Of a stretch of 64,000 nucleotides of DNA, positions 8,167 to 16,057 are shown in pieces; position 1 is the stretch's first letter, and every line of letters begins with the position of its first letter. The notes beneath the pieces are model-generated. The model was not told where the DNA came from, did no database searches, and saw only the letters and a list, made by a program, of their open reading frames with translations. Origin of the DNA: Cryobacterium sp. HLT2-28 (GTDB lineage: Bacteria; Actinomycetota; Actinomycetes; Actinomycetales; Microbacteriaceae); assembly GCF_004402495.1 (NCBI RefSeq), contig NZ_SOFH01000023.1, positions 124,001 through 188,000 on the forward strand, written 5' to 3'. A program made the translations under genes and the position numbers.

Positions 8167-8852
8167 GACCGGTCGCCCGGTGAGTCGGTCCGGCCGTGCA
8201 CCCGGCGCATCTCGGCGGCAAGGTCGGTCCGGCCGTGCACCCGGCGCATCTCGGCGGCAAGGGTCGGGCTGGCATAGGGCCCGGAGCCTTCCAGTTCGGT
8301 CAGGATCCGGGCGACGGTCTCGGCGGGCCTGTTCTGGCTGAGCTTGCTCTTGGCAACCACCCGGGTCACCCGCAGCCGGAAGCCGACCGTGCCGGCCGAG
8401 ATCCGGGCGGCGTAGGCGGCATTCTCGGCGGTGCCGTTCAACCGCCGGGGCTCGGGCATCCGGTCTTCGAAGTGATCGACGAGCCGGTCGAGCACGGCGA
8501 GGTTCTCGGCGGCGCCGAGAAGTTCGGGGGTGCCGTAGAGGTGGGCGGTGATGAAGTTCCAGGTGGGGACGGCCGGTGACGCGTCGTACCAGCCGGGCGA
8601 GATGTAGCCGTGGGGCCCTTGGATCACCACCAGCAGTTCGTGCCGGCCGAGCTCGTGCAGCTGCTCGTCCGGCCGGCCGACATGGCTCAGCAGTACGATC
8701 TCGTCGCTGTCCTCGTCGAGCACGACCGGGTAGTGCGAGGCGACGAGTTCCCCGTCGGAGGTGTGGCTGATCATGGTCGCCCACGGGTTCTCCCGCACCA
8801 GGCGCCTGATCTCGGCCGGGTCGTCCAGCGCGAAGGAGGGATTGTGTCTCAT
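8163..8852 (-). CDS. FMN-binding negative regulator, PaiB family
   Basis: A 229-residue cytosolic flavin-binding split-barrel protein related to PaiB. Typical landmarks are ENPWATMISHTSDGELVASH near the N-terminus, then GPHGYISPGWY and VPTWNFITAHLYG in the middle. PaiB proteins are annotated as transcriptional regulators of degradative enzymes, although many probably act as flavin-dependent enzymes. ATG 8852 is chosen by family alignment. The C-terminus is odd: the 13 residues LAAEMRRVHGRTD occur twice in tandem because of a 39-bp duplication, so the protein is longer than relatives without disruption. The gene overlaps the downstream amidohydrolase start by 4 nt. Confidence 0.88.
   Translation of the reverse strand: MRHNPSFALDDPAEIRRLVRENPWATMISHTSDGELVASHYPVVLDEDSDEIVLLSHVGRPDEQLHELGRHELLVVIQGPHGYISPGWYDASPAVPTWNFITAHLYGTPELLGAAENLAVLDRLVDHFEDRMPEPRRLNGTAENAAYAARISAGTVGFRLRVTRVVAKSKLSQNRPAETVARILTELEGSGPYASPTLAAEMRRVHGRTDLAAEMRRVHGRTDSPGDRS
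8184..8261 (-). repeat. Perfect 39-bp tandem duplication inside the PaiB-like gene
   Basis: Copy 1 is 8184-8222 and copy 2 is 8223-8261, identical at every base. The unit is 13 codons, so the frame is kept and the peptide LAAEMRRVHGRTD is repeated near the C-terminus. The perfect identity suggests a recent slippage or unequal-exchange event. Confidence 0.95.
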
Positions 8853-8881
8853 CGGTCGAGGTTCCTGTCTCTGGGCATGGT

Positions 8882-9886
8882 TCAGGCCTGGCAGCGCGGG
8901 CAGAAGTACAGCTTGCGGGCACCCATCTCGGCGAGGGTGATGTGGGTGCCGCAGATCCGGCAGGGCAGACCCTCGCGTTTGTAGACCCAGTGCCGGTCGG
9001 CGCGGTTCTTCATGGCCAGCCGCCACTCGTCACCGTCGAGGTCGTCCATGGTCATCATCTGACCGGTCTCCACCCCGATCTTCAGCAGGTGCGCCCAGTC
9101 CCGCCACAGGTCGCGCACGGTGTCTTCCGGGAGCGACTTCCCCGGGGCGTACGGGTTCACCCGGGCCCGGAAGAGCAGCTCGGCGCGGTAGACATTGCCG
9201 ATGCCGCTGACGACGGACTGGTCCATCAGGAGCAGACCGATGGGGGTGGGCTTGCGCCGCACCACGGCGGTGAACCGGTCCTCCGCGGCCGTGCTGTCGT
9301 CGAGTTGCGGGTCCGGTCCGGCCTTGTCGATCACGGCCTGCACCTGCGCCGGGTCGAGCACCTCGCACGCCGTCGGCCCGCGCAGGTCGGCCGACACCGT
9401 GTCGGTGAGCAGGCGCACTCGCACCTGGCCGACCGGCTCCGGTGGGAAGGTGCCCGGCTGGTCGATCTCCTTCTCCTGCTCGGCCATTCGCACCCGGGTG
9501 CGCCGTGGCGCGCCGATGCTGTGCATCGAGTTCTCCCCCGCGGAATCCAGCACCGCCGCATCCAGCACGGCGGAGTCCACGTCGGTTCCGCGCTGGCTGG
9601 TCTGGCCCATCCGGCCGTTCGCGGACGCGATCGTCGCATCCATCAGGATGTCCCCGGCGAAGTCCCACGCGCCGTACATGCCCAGGTGCACCCGCAGCCA
9701 CAGCCCGTGGTCGAACTCGAGGAACATCTGCTTGCCCACGGCGCGGGCATCCGTCATCACATGGCCGTCGAGCAGCGCGGCACCCGCGGCGAAACGTCCC
9801 TGCGGCGAGGAGAGATGCACCCTCCGGCCGACGAAATTGCGGGCGAACTGGCGGGCGATGCGGTGTACGGAGTGGCCCTCGGGCAC
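8882..9886 (-). CDS. Fpg/Nei family DNA glycosylase / AP lyase
   Basis: A 334-residue base-excision repair enzyme. After removal of the start residue, the catalytic Pro2-Glu3 are present (PEGHS), followed by conserved Lys52 (ARAVGKQMFLEF). The helix-two-turn-helix segment includes SGIGNVYRAELLF. The C-terminal zinc finger has two CxxC pairs (CRIC and CPRC). The PEGHSVHR start is typical of actinobacterial Nei-type enzymes, which prefer oxidised pyrimidines. Length is somewhat above the usual 270-300 because of a loop around residues 95-140. GTG 9886 lies 1 nt after the rpiB stop, so the two genes are one operon. Confidence 0.92.
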   Translation of the reverse strand: MPEGHSVHRIARQFARNFVGRRVHLSSPQGRFAAGAALLDGHVMTDARAVGKQMFLEFDHGLWLRVHLGMYGAWDFAGDILMDATIASANGRMGQTSQRGTDVDSAVLDAAVLDSAGENSMHSIGAPRRTRVRMAEQEKEIDQPGTFPPEPVGQVRVRLLTDTVSADLRGPTACEVLDPAQVQAVIDKAGPDPQLDDSTAAEDRFTAVVRRKPTPIGLLLMDQSVVSGIGNVYRAELLFRARVNPYAPGKSLPEDTVRDLWRDWAHLLKIGVETGQMMTMDDLDGDEWRLAMKNRADRHWVYKREGLPCRICGTHITLAEMGARKLYFCPRCQA

Positions 9887-9887
9887 G

Positions 9888-10391
9888 CTAGCGCACGATG
9901 TCTTCGCCGACGATATTCTTGCCGACGATGTCGCGGGTCGCCTCGTACTCGGCGAGCTGGCGGATGCGACGCAGGTGCCGTTCGTCGGCCGGGAACGGCT
10001 CGGCGATGAACGCGTCGATGAAGGTGATCGCCTCGTCGATGGTGTGCTGCCTGGCCCCGATCGAGATGACGTTCGCGTTGTTGTGCTCGCGGGCAAGCCT
10101 GGCCGTGTTGAGGCTCCAGACCAGGGCCGCCCGGGCCCCGACGACCTTGTTGGCCGCCATCTGCTCGCCGTTGCCCGAGCCGCCGAAGACCACGCCGAGC
10201 GCCTCGATGCCCGCGGCCTGGTCGTTGACGACGGCCTGAGCCGCGTTGATGCAGAACGACGGGTAGTCGTCCAGGGCGTCGTAGGTTTGCGGGCCGTGGT
10301 CGATGACGTCGTGGCCGGCCTCGGTGAGATGCTCGAACAGGTGGCGGCTGAAATCGAGCCCGGCGTGATCGGTGGCGATGTAGATGCGCAT
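9888..10391 (-). CDS. rpiB: Ribose-5-phosphate isomerase B
   Basis: A 167-residue isomerase of the non-oxidative pentose phosphate pathway. The N-terminal TDHAGLDF loop (Asp8, His9) and FGGSGNGEQMAANKV are diagnostic. As in mycobacterial enzymes, the catalytic base is expected to be the Glu of GNGEQ rather than the cysteine used in E. coli RpiB. HNNANVISIGARQ is the conserved phosphate-binding region. The start is ATG 10391, with a TAGACT box ending 6 nt upstream, so the mRNA is probably leaderless. The glycosylase gene follows after 1 nt. Confidence 0.95.
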   Translation of the reverse strand: MRIYIATDHAGLDFSRHLFEHLTEAGHDVIDHGPQTYDALDDYPSFCINAAQAVVNDQAAGIEALGVVFGGSGNGEQMAANKVVGARAALVWSLNTARLAREHNNANVISIGARQHTIDEAITFIDAFIAEPFPADERHLRRIRQLAEYEATRDIVGKNIVGEDIVR

Positions 10392-10397
10392 GACACG

Positions 10398-10403
10398 AGT
10401 CTA
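10398..10403 (-). promoter_or_regulatory. Candidate -10 box for leaderless rpiB transcript
   Basis: On the minus strand TAGACT is followed by 6 nt and then the ATG of rpiB. A transcript starting about 7 nt after the box would begin at the start codon. There is no ribosome site in the gap. Confidence 0.55.
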
Positions 10404-10443
10404 TTTAGTCCGGCACCGTTCAGCGTCGGTCGCCCACGCGTGC

Positions 10444-11046
10444 CTAGTCGAAGATGGGGCCGACCGTGCGGGTGCGTTTCATCTCGAAGAAACCGTCGTA
10501 GCCGGCCACGGCGACAACGCCGTCCCAGAGCGCGAGCGCCTGGTCGCCCTTGGGCGCCGGGGACACCACCGGGCCGAAGAAGGCCACATCGTTGACCGCG
10601 ATCACCGGGGTGCCCACGTCCTGGCCGACCCGGTTCATCCCGTCGAAGTGACTGGTCCGCATCTGCTCGTCATAGTGGGTGCTGTCGGCCCAGGCCGCGA
10701 AGGAGGCGGGTAGTCCGACCTCGGCCAGTGCGGCAGGGATGACCTCATCGGGCTCGATGCTGCCGCCCGGGTGAATTCGGGTGCCGAGCGCGTCGTAAAG
10801 CACCTTGACGGTTTTCTGGCCGTGCAGTTCCTGCGCGGCCTGCACCAGGCGGGTGTATTTCAGCGCCCGCGGGAAGAAGGAACGGTACTCCTCACTGACC
10901 TCGTTGTCCTCGTTGAGCACGGCAAGGCTCATCACGCACCAGGTCACGTCGAAACCGCACAATTCGGCGACCTCTCCCACCCAGCGGGATGTCATCCAGG
11001 CCCAGGGACAGGAGGGGTCGAACCAGAACTTCACGGAGTCAGCCAT
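10444..11046 (-). CDS. DsbA-family protein, mycothiol-dependent nitroreductase (Rv2466c) type
   Basis: A 200-residue cytosolic thioredoxin-fold protein with an inserted helical domain. It closely follows the Rv2466c pattern: FWFDPSCPWAWMTSRW at the N-terminus, VMSLAVLNEDNE, and GTPVIAVNDVAFFGPVVSP before the C-terminal helix. Rv2466c reduces substrates with mycothiol. Here the active-site motif reads CPWA, so the second cysteine is an alanine and a monothiol mechanism is implied. A TAGGCT box 7 nt before ATG 11046 suggests a leaderless mRNA. The gene precedes rpiB and nei on the same strand, the order I recall from M. tuberculosis. Confidence 0.88.
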   Translation of the reverse strand: MADSVKFWFDPSCPWAWMTSRWVGEVAELCGFDVTWCVMSLAVLNEDNEVSEEYRSFFPRALKYTRLVQAAQELHGQKTVKVLYDALGTRIHPGGSIEPDEVIPAALAEVGLPASFAAWADSTHYDEQMRTSHFDGMNRVGQDVGTPVIAVNDVAFFGPVVSPAPKGDQALALWDGVVAVAGYDGFFEMKRTRTVGPIFD

Positions 11047-11053
11047 GGCTACC

Positions 11054-11059
11054 AGCCTA
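11054..11059 (-). promoter_or_regulatory. Candidate -10 box for leaderless DsbA-like gene
   Basis: Minus-strand TAGGCT is followed by 7 nt and the ATG at 11046. No ribosome site intervenes. Confidence 0.5.
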
Positions 11060-11232
11060 GGAGCCGAATGCCCCCCGAATGCCCGGCACCACCCTTGTGT
11101 AAACCCCTGTCCAGGGGCCCTATCTCCGGCAGAAATTCGGGTTGACGGCGTTTTTGCGCTAAAATTGTTTGCTATGCCCGAGAACGGGCCCCTCAACTTC
11201 ACCTGCACATGACCTCCACGAGAGAAGCCAAA

Positions 11233-12819
11233 ATGCCGAGAGACCCCAGCATGACCGACCTGAAAAAGGGCGTCAAAAACGCCTCCGGGAAGATGAAGAA
11301 TCCACTCCTGAAGCGCCGCTTAAAGGTGTCCCACGTCAACGTGGTCGACCAGTCCCGCCTGAAGAAGGCACTCGGCGGAACCATCGTCGGTAACACCATG
11401 GAATGGTACGACGTCGGAGTGTTCGGCTACCTGATCACGACGATGGGCCCGGTGTTCCTCCCCGAGGCGGACAAGACCGTTCAGACGCTCTTCCTGCTCG
11501 GCACCTTCGCTGCGACCTTCATCGCCCGCCCGCTCGGTGGAGTCTTCTTCGGCTGGCTCGGCGACAAGATCGGCCGCCAGAGGGTCCTGTCGATGACCCT
11601 GATCCTGATGGCCGCATCCACCTTCGCGGTGGGCCTGCTGCCCAGCTACGCCATGGTCGGCATGCTCGCCGCCGCGCTCCTCGTCTTCACCAAGCTCGTG
11701 CAGGGCTTCTCCACCGGCGGTGAGTACGCGGGCGCCACCACCTTCGTCAGCGAGCACTCGCCCGACAAGCACCGCGGTTTCTTCGCGAGCCTGCTCGACA
11801 TGGGCAGCTACCTCGGCTTCGCCATCGGTGCCGCGCTCGTGTCCGTGCTTCAGGTCACGCTCGGACAGCCGGTCATGGAGGACTGGGGCTGGAGAATCCC
11901 GTTCCTCATCGCCGGACCTCTCGGCCTGATCGCGATCTGGTTCCGACTGAAGATCGAGGAATCCCCCACCTTCCAGGCGTCCCTGGATGCCAAGGAACTG
12001 GCCGCCACGGACCCGTCGTTCACCGACGAGTCCAGCACCTCGAACGGTCCGGTCAGCACCTTCAAGGCGCACTGGCGCGGCATCATCGTCGCCATGATCC
12101 TCGTCGCCGCGGCCAACAGCCTGGGCTACGCCCTGACCTCGTACATGCCGACATACCTGACCGCGACCAAGGGGTACGACGAGCTCCACGGCACCCTGCT
12201 GACGATCCCGATCCTGGTGATCATGTCCCTGTGCATCCCGCTGGCCGGACGCCTCTCCGACAAGATCGGCCGCCGTCCCGTGCTCTGGATGGGGTCGGCG
12301 ACGGCCATCGTGCTGTCCGTCCCCGCCTTCATGCTGATCGGCGTCGGCGAGATCTGGTCGACTCTGCTCGGCCTGGCCCTGATCGCCCTGCCCGTCACGT
12401 TCTACGTCTCCAACCTCGCCTCGGCCCTGCCGGCGCTGTTCCCGACCGAAAGCCGTTACGGTGCGATGGGCATCGCGTACAACTTCTCCGTCGCCATTTT
12501 CGGCGGGACCACGCCGTTCATCATCGCGGCGCTGATCGCGGGCACCGGCGATGACATGATGCCGGCGTACTACCTGATGGGAACATCCGTCGTCGGGGGA
12601 ATCGCGATCTTCTTCATGCGGGAGACCGCGGGCCTGCCGCTGCTCGGGTCGATGCCGAGCGTCGACTCGGTCTTCGAGGCCCGTGAACTCGTCGCCACCC
12701 AGGACGACAACCCCGACCTGAACACCGACGAGATGCCGTTCGACCACACCTATGAGCCGCCGACCTCGTCGATTGAGCTTCCGGTGCTGGACGACCAGCC
12801 GGAGTCGCTCAAGGTCTAG
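11233..12819 (+). CDS. MFS transporter, metabolite:H+ symporter (MHS/ProP-like) family
   Basis: A 528-residue inner-membrane symporter with 12 predicted helices. The MHS-family signatures are visible: GTIVGNTMEWYDVGVFGYL in helix 1, the loop motif GWLGDKIGRQRVLSMTL, GFSTGGEYAGATTFVSEHSP in helix 4-5, and a second loop motif AGRLSDKIGRRPVLWMG. ProP relatives take up proline and betaine, others take up citrate or 2-oxoglutarate, and the substrate here is open. I choose ATG 11233 because GAGAGAAG lies 5 nt before it; ATG 11209 has no site. The C-terminal tail (about 45 residues) is acidic and proline-rich, and the N-terminal 40 residues are basic. Confidence 0.85.
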   Translation: MPRDPSMTDLKKGVKNASGKMKNPLLKRRLKVSHVNVVDQSRLKKALGGTIVGNTMEWYDVGVFGYLITTMGPVFLPEADKTVQTLFLLGTFAATFIARPLGGVFFGWLGDKIGRQRVLSMTLILMAASTFAVGLLPSYAMVGMLAAALLVFTKLVQGFSTGGEYAGATTFVSEHSPDKHRGFFASLLDMGSYLGFAIGAALVSVLQVTLGQPVMEDWGWRIPFLIAGPLGLIAIWFRLKIEESPTFQASLDAKELAATDPSFTDESSTSNGPVSTFKAHWRGIIVAMILVAAANSLGYALTSYMPTYLTATKGYDELHGTLLTIPILVIMSLCIPLAGRLSDKIGRRPVLWMGSATAIVLSVPAFMLIGVGEIWSTLLGLALIALPVTFYVSNLASALPALFPTESRYGAMGIAYNFSVAIFGGTTPFIIAALIAGTGDDMMPAYYLMGTSVVGGIAIFFMRETAGLPLLGSMPSVDSVFEARELVATQDDNPDLNTDEMPFDHTYEPPTSSIELPVLDDQPESLKV

Positions 12820-12838
12820 CCCGACTTTCTCCACCATT

Positions 12839-12898
12839 TGTTGCCCGAACGGACAACTGTTGCCGGTACACCGGCAACAGTTGTCCGGCCGGGCAACA
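12839..12898 (+). terminator. 60-nt extended hairpin after the MHS transporter gene
   Basis: TGTTGCCCG (12839-12847) pairs with CGGGCAACA (12890-12898). After a 3-nt internal mismatch, 16 bp at 12851-12866 pair perfectly with 12871-12886 around a TACA loop. The total is 25 paired bases per arm. There is no T-run, so it would be an actinobacterial-style terminator or a processing/stability element between two same-strand genes. Confidence 0.7.
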
Positions 12899-12918
12899 GT
12901 TGGTTCGGGAGAGGATCG

Positions 12919-12924
12919 TAGACT
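12919..12924 (+). promoter_or_regulatory. Candidate -10 box for leaderless SDR gene
   Basis: TAGACT is followed by 6 nt (tgacgg) and then ATG 12931. The gap holds no ribosome site, so the transcript should start at or beside the start codon. Confidence 0.5.
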
Positions 12925-12930
12925 TGACGG

Positions 12931-14439
12931 ATGAGCACCGCGCCTTCGACCGAGCCCGCACCCTCGACGGAGGCAGCACCCACCATCGACCCCGCCGAGA
13001 TGGCGATCGCACTGCGCGTGCTCGCCTCGCTGAGCGAGATCGACCCCGAAGACCCCGACTTCGTCACCGTGCGGCAGGCCACCGCCAAGATGTTCAAGTC
13101 GGTGAAGATCGCCCGGCGCGGCGAGAAGCGCCAGGCCATCGCGGACGCCGACCGTGAAGTGATCGCCGCGACCGCCACGGGCGCCCCCACCCGCATCGAC
13201 GACGAGACCATCGGCGCCCAGCTGCGTCTCGGCACGGACCGGGCGTCCGCGGGCGAGTTGCTCGTTCCCCGGGCCTGCTACATCTGCAAGCAGAAGTACA
13301 CCCTCGTCGACGCCTTCTACCACCAGCTCTGCCCGGCCTGCGCGGCGATGAGTCACGCGAAACGGGATGCCCGCACCGACCTGACCGGCAAGCGCGCCCT
13401 GCTCACCGGTGGCCGCGCGAAGATCGGCATGTACATCGCCCTGCGCCTGCTGCGCGACGGCGCCCACACCACCATCACCACCCGGTTCCCGCGCGACGCG
13501 GTGCGCCGGTTCAGTGCCATGCCGGATTCGTCCGAGTGGCTGCACCGGTTGCGTATCGTCGGGATCGACCTGCGCGACCCGGCCCAGGTGATCGGCCTGG
13601 CCGACTCCGTTGCTGCGGCCGGCCCGCTCGACATCCTGATCAACAACGCGGCGCAGACCGTGCGTCGCTCCCCCGGCTCCTACTCGATGCTGGTCGAGGC
13701 CGAGTCGTCGCCGCTTCCCGAGGGCAGCATCCCCGAGATCGTCAGCTTCGGCCACACCAATGACGCGCACCCGACGGCCCTGGCGGCGTCCGTGACCAGC
13801 CACCCGATCCTGGCCGCCGCGGCCGCCGGCACGGCCTCATCCGTGCTGACCGCCGACGACCTCACCGCCCTGGCCCTCGCCCCCGGCTCGTCGTCGCTCG
13901 AACGCCTCGCCGCCGGCACCGCCATCGACGCCGGCGGGCTCGTCCCCGACCTGCATGAGGCGAACAGCTGGACCGCGAACGTCGAGGACGTCGACCCGCT
14001 CGAGATGCTCGAGGTGCAGCTGTGCAACACCACTGCGCCGTTCCTGCTGGTGAGCCGCCTGCGTGCGTCGATGGCCGCATCCGGCGCCCGGCGAACCTAC
14101 ATCGTCAACGTGTCCGCGATGGAGGGCGTGTTCGGCCGCGGGTACAAGGGCCCCGGCCACCCGCACACCAACATGGCCAAGGCCGCGCTGAACATGCTCA
14201 CCCGCACCAGCGCGAAAGAGATGCGCTCCGACCGAATCCTGATGACGAGCGTCGACACGGGCTGGATCACCGACGAACGCCCCCACCCCACCAAGGTGCG
14301 CCTCGCCGAGGAGGGGTTCCACGCCCCGCTCGACCTCGTCGACGGTGCGGCGCGCGTCTACGACCCGATCGTGCGCGGCGAGGCCGGCGAAGACCTCTAT
14401 GGTGTCTTCCTCAAGGACTACAAGCCCGCCACCTGGTGA
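12931..14439 (+). CDS. Zinc-ribbon / short-chain dehydrogenase-like fusion protein
   Basis: A 502-residue cytosolic protein, about twice the length of a standard SDR. Residues 1-110 are helical and acidic without a recognised fold. A zinc ribbon follows with CYIC (Cys116, Cys119) and CPAC (Cys134, Cys137). From about residue 152 comes an NAD(P)-binding Rossmann domain with TGGRAKIG (160-166), DLRD and NNAAQT (238-243). An insertion at about 245-355 separates this from the C-terminal half. There Ser395 (NVSAMEG) and Lys417 are present, but the position of the catalytic Tyr of YxxxK is Thr413 (TNMAK). Oxidoreductase activity is therefore doubtful, and a binding or sensor role is possible. Confidence 0.75.
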   Translation: MSTAPSTEPAPSTEAAPTIDPAEMAIALRVLASLSEIDPEDPDFVTVRQATAKMFKSVKIARRGEKRQAIADADREVIAATATGAPTRIDDETIGAQLRLGTDRASAGELLVPRACYICKQKYTLVDAFYHQLCPACAAMSHAKRDARTDLTGKRALLTGGRAKIGMYIALRLLRDGAHTTITTRFPRDAVRRFSAMPDSSEWLHRLRIVGIDLRDPAQVIGLADSVAAAGPLDILINNAAQTVRRSPGSYSMLVEAESSPLPEGSIPEIVSFGHTNDAHPTALAASVTSHPILAAAAAGTASSVLTADDLTALALAPGSSSLERLAAGTAIDAGGLVPDLHEANSWTANVEDVDPLEMLEVQLCNTTAPFLLVSRLRASMAASGARRTYIVNVSAMEGVFGRGYKGPGHPHTNMAKAALNMLTRTSAKEMRSDRILMTSVDTGWITDERPHPTKVRLAEEGFHAPLDLVDGAARVYDPIVRGEAGEDLYGVFLKDYKPATW

Positions 14440-14569
14440 AACCGGCCGGGCGGCATCCGATCGGCTATGGTGGCCGAATGCTCCCCTTGTGTGATTAGCG
14501 ACCGGTTCGGCTTCGACCACCCGGTTCCTTCACTCGCGCACGGCGCGCACATTCTTCGGAGTTTCGTCC

Positions 14570-15895
14570 ATGCCCTCCTCTTCCTCAGTACCCATTCCGC
14601 CGTCACGGCCCCTCGACGCCGCCCGGCCGGGTTACGCCGCCGTGCTCACGACACCCGGGGTTCCTTTCGTCTTCGCGAGCGCCCTCGCCGGCCGCTTCGC
14701 GTATGCGCTCGTCGGCCTGCCGATGCTCATCGCGGTCGAAACAGCCACCGGGTCTTACGCGGTTGCCGGGGCCGCCATGGGCGCTTACGGGGCCACCGCC
14801 GGCTTCCTGGCGCCGCTGCGGGCCCGGCTGATCGACCGGTTCGGCCGCCGACGGACGCTGCTCACGCTCTCACTCTCTTTCGCCGCGTCCCTCGGCCTGC
14901 TCGCCCTCGCGACCGGGACCGGCGACTCGGCCTGGTGGAGCATCGCGCTGGCCGGCGTCGTCGGCGCCGTCGCGCCGCCGCTCGGACCGATCATGCGTGT
15001 GCTCTGGGCGGCTCTCCTGCCGGCCCCCGGACTCCTCCGGAAGGCCCTCAGCCTCGACGCCGTGCTGGAGGAGGTGCTCTACCTGGCCGGCCCGGTGCTC
15101 GCCGGGGCGATCCTGCTCTGGATCTCTCCCAGCACGGCCCTGCTCATTCCCGCGGCCCTGATCGTGGTCGGGACCGCGCTGATGGTCTCCTCCCCGGCCA
15201 TGCTGCCCGGCCAGGCCCCGGCCGAGGCCGACGGGCGCACGCCGGGCGATGCTCTTCTGACCGACCCGCGCTTCGCGGCCCTGCTGCTGCCCGTACTCGC
15301 GGCCGGGGTCCTCGTCGGCACGGTCTACATCGCGGTCCCAGCCTGGATTGGCGCCACCGCTCCGGGCGGCGCGACCGGCCATGCCGGTTCGACCGCCGAG
15401 GCGGGAATCGTGCTCGCTCTCTTCGCCGCCGGCAGCGCGGTCGGCGGGCTCGTCTACGGCGCCCTGCGGATCCGGTCATCGGCACGACGACAGTTGTTCG
15501 TCATCGCCGCTCTCTTCGCGGCCGGGATCGCCGCCGCCGGACTGGCCACGTCGACGCTGGCGCTTGGCGTCCTGATCGCGCTGGCCGGGCTCTGCCTGTC
15601 CCCGATCATGATCGTGGCCTACGTCGGTGCGAGTGACTTCGGCCGCGGCGGACGGGAGATCGAGGCGACGACCTGGGTCAATACGGCGCACAACGTCGGG
15701 GCCGCGGCCGGAAGCGCCCTGGCCGGGGTGCTCGTCGAGGCGGCAGGCGCGGGCGCCGCGTTCTTGGGCGCGGCCGTCGTCGGGGCCGTGCTCCTAATTC
15801 TGGCCGGGGTCGCCCGGTGGGTCACGCCCGAGGCGTCCTCCGACCGGCGGGCCGCCGCCCGCGTTCACGGCGCGCCCAAGCGACAGGTCCGTTAG
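14570..15895 (+). CDS. MFS transporter
   Basis: A 441-residue membrane protein with about 12 hydrophobic helices, of the drug-efflux-like major facilitator type. The loop after helix 2 reads RARLIDRFGRRRTLLTLS, a shortened motif A. It lacks the sugar- or symporter-specific signatures seen in the 11.2 kb transporter. ATG 14570 has GGAG 9 nt upstream. The gene stands alone between the SDR fusion gene and a pair of unknown paralogues. The substrate is not predictable. The basic C-terminal tail (about 20 residues) is cytosolic. Confidence 0.85.
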   Translation: MPSSSSVPIPPSRPLDAARPGYAAVLTTPGVPFVFASALAGRFAYALVGLPMLIAVETATGSYAVAGAAMGAYGATAGFLAPLRARLIDRFGRRRTLLTLSLSFAASLGLLALATGTGDSAWWSIALAGVVGAVAPPLGPIMRVLWAALLPAPGLLRKALSLDAVLEEVLYLAGPVLAGAILLWISPSTALLIPAALIVVGTALMVSSPAMLPGQAPAEADGRTPGDALLTDPRFAALLLPVLAAGVLVGTVYIAVPAWIGATAPGGATGHAGSTAEAGIVLALFAAGSAVGGLVYGALRIRSSARRQLFVIAALFAAGIAAAGLATSTLALGVLIALAGLCLSPIMIVAYVGASDFGRGGREIEATTWVNTAHNVGAAAGSALAGVLVEAAGAGAAFLGAAVVGAVLLILAGVARWVTPEASSDRRAAARVHGAPKRQVR

Positions 15896-16057
15896 GTTCT
15901 CATCCCAACTGTGACTAGTTTGGGGGGTCAGTGCTCGTTTGCGGTCTCCACGCCCTGCCGACAGGCTGCTCGCTCCCGACCCGGATGAGGTCAAACGGAC
16001 CTGCGCAACGCTGTGCGTGCCGCCGACTGCCGATGACGACCGGAACGGAACCACCGG

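Noticed and set aside
11142..11165. TTGACG and TAAAAT upstream of the MHS transporter
   Set aside because: The spacing between the two is only 12 nt, too short for a normal sigma-A promoter.
11320..13803. 827-residue minus-strand open frame
   Set aside because: Antisense to the MHS transporter and SDR genes; no ribosome site, no domain, Arg/Gly/Asp-biased.
15904..15927. Possible terminator after the 14.6-kb MFS gene
   Set aside because: CCCAACT and AGTTTGGG pair only with a bulge and a short stem; too weak to list.
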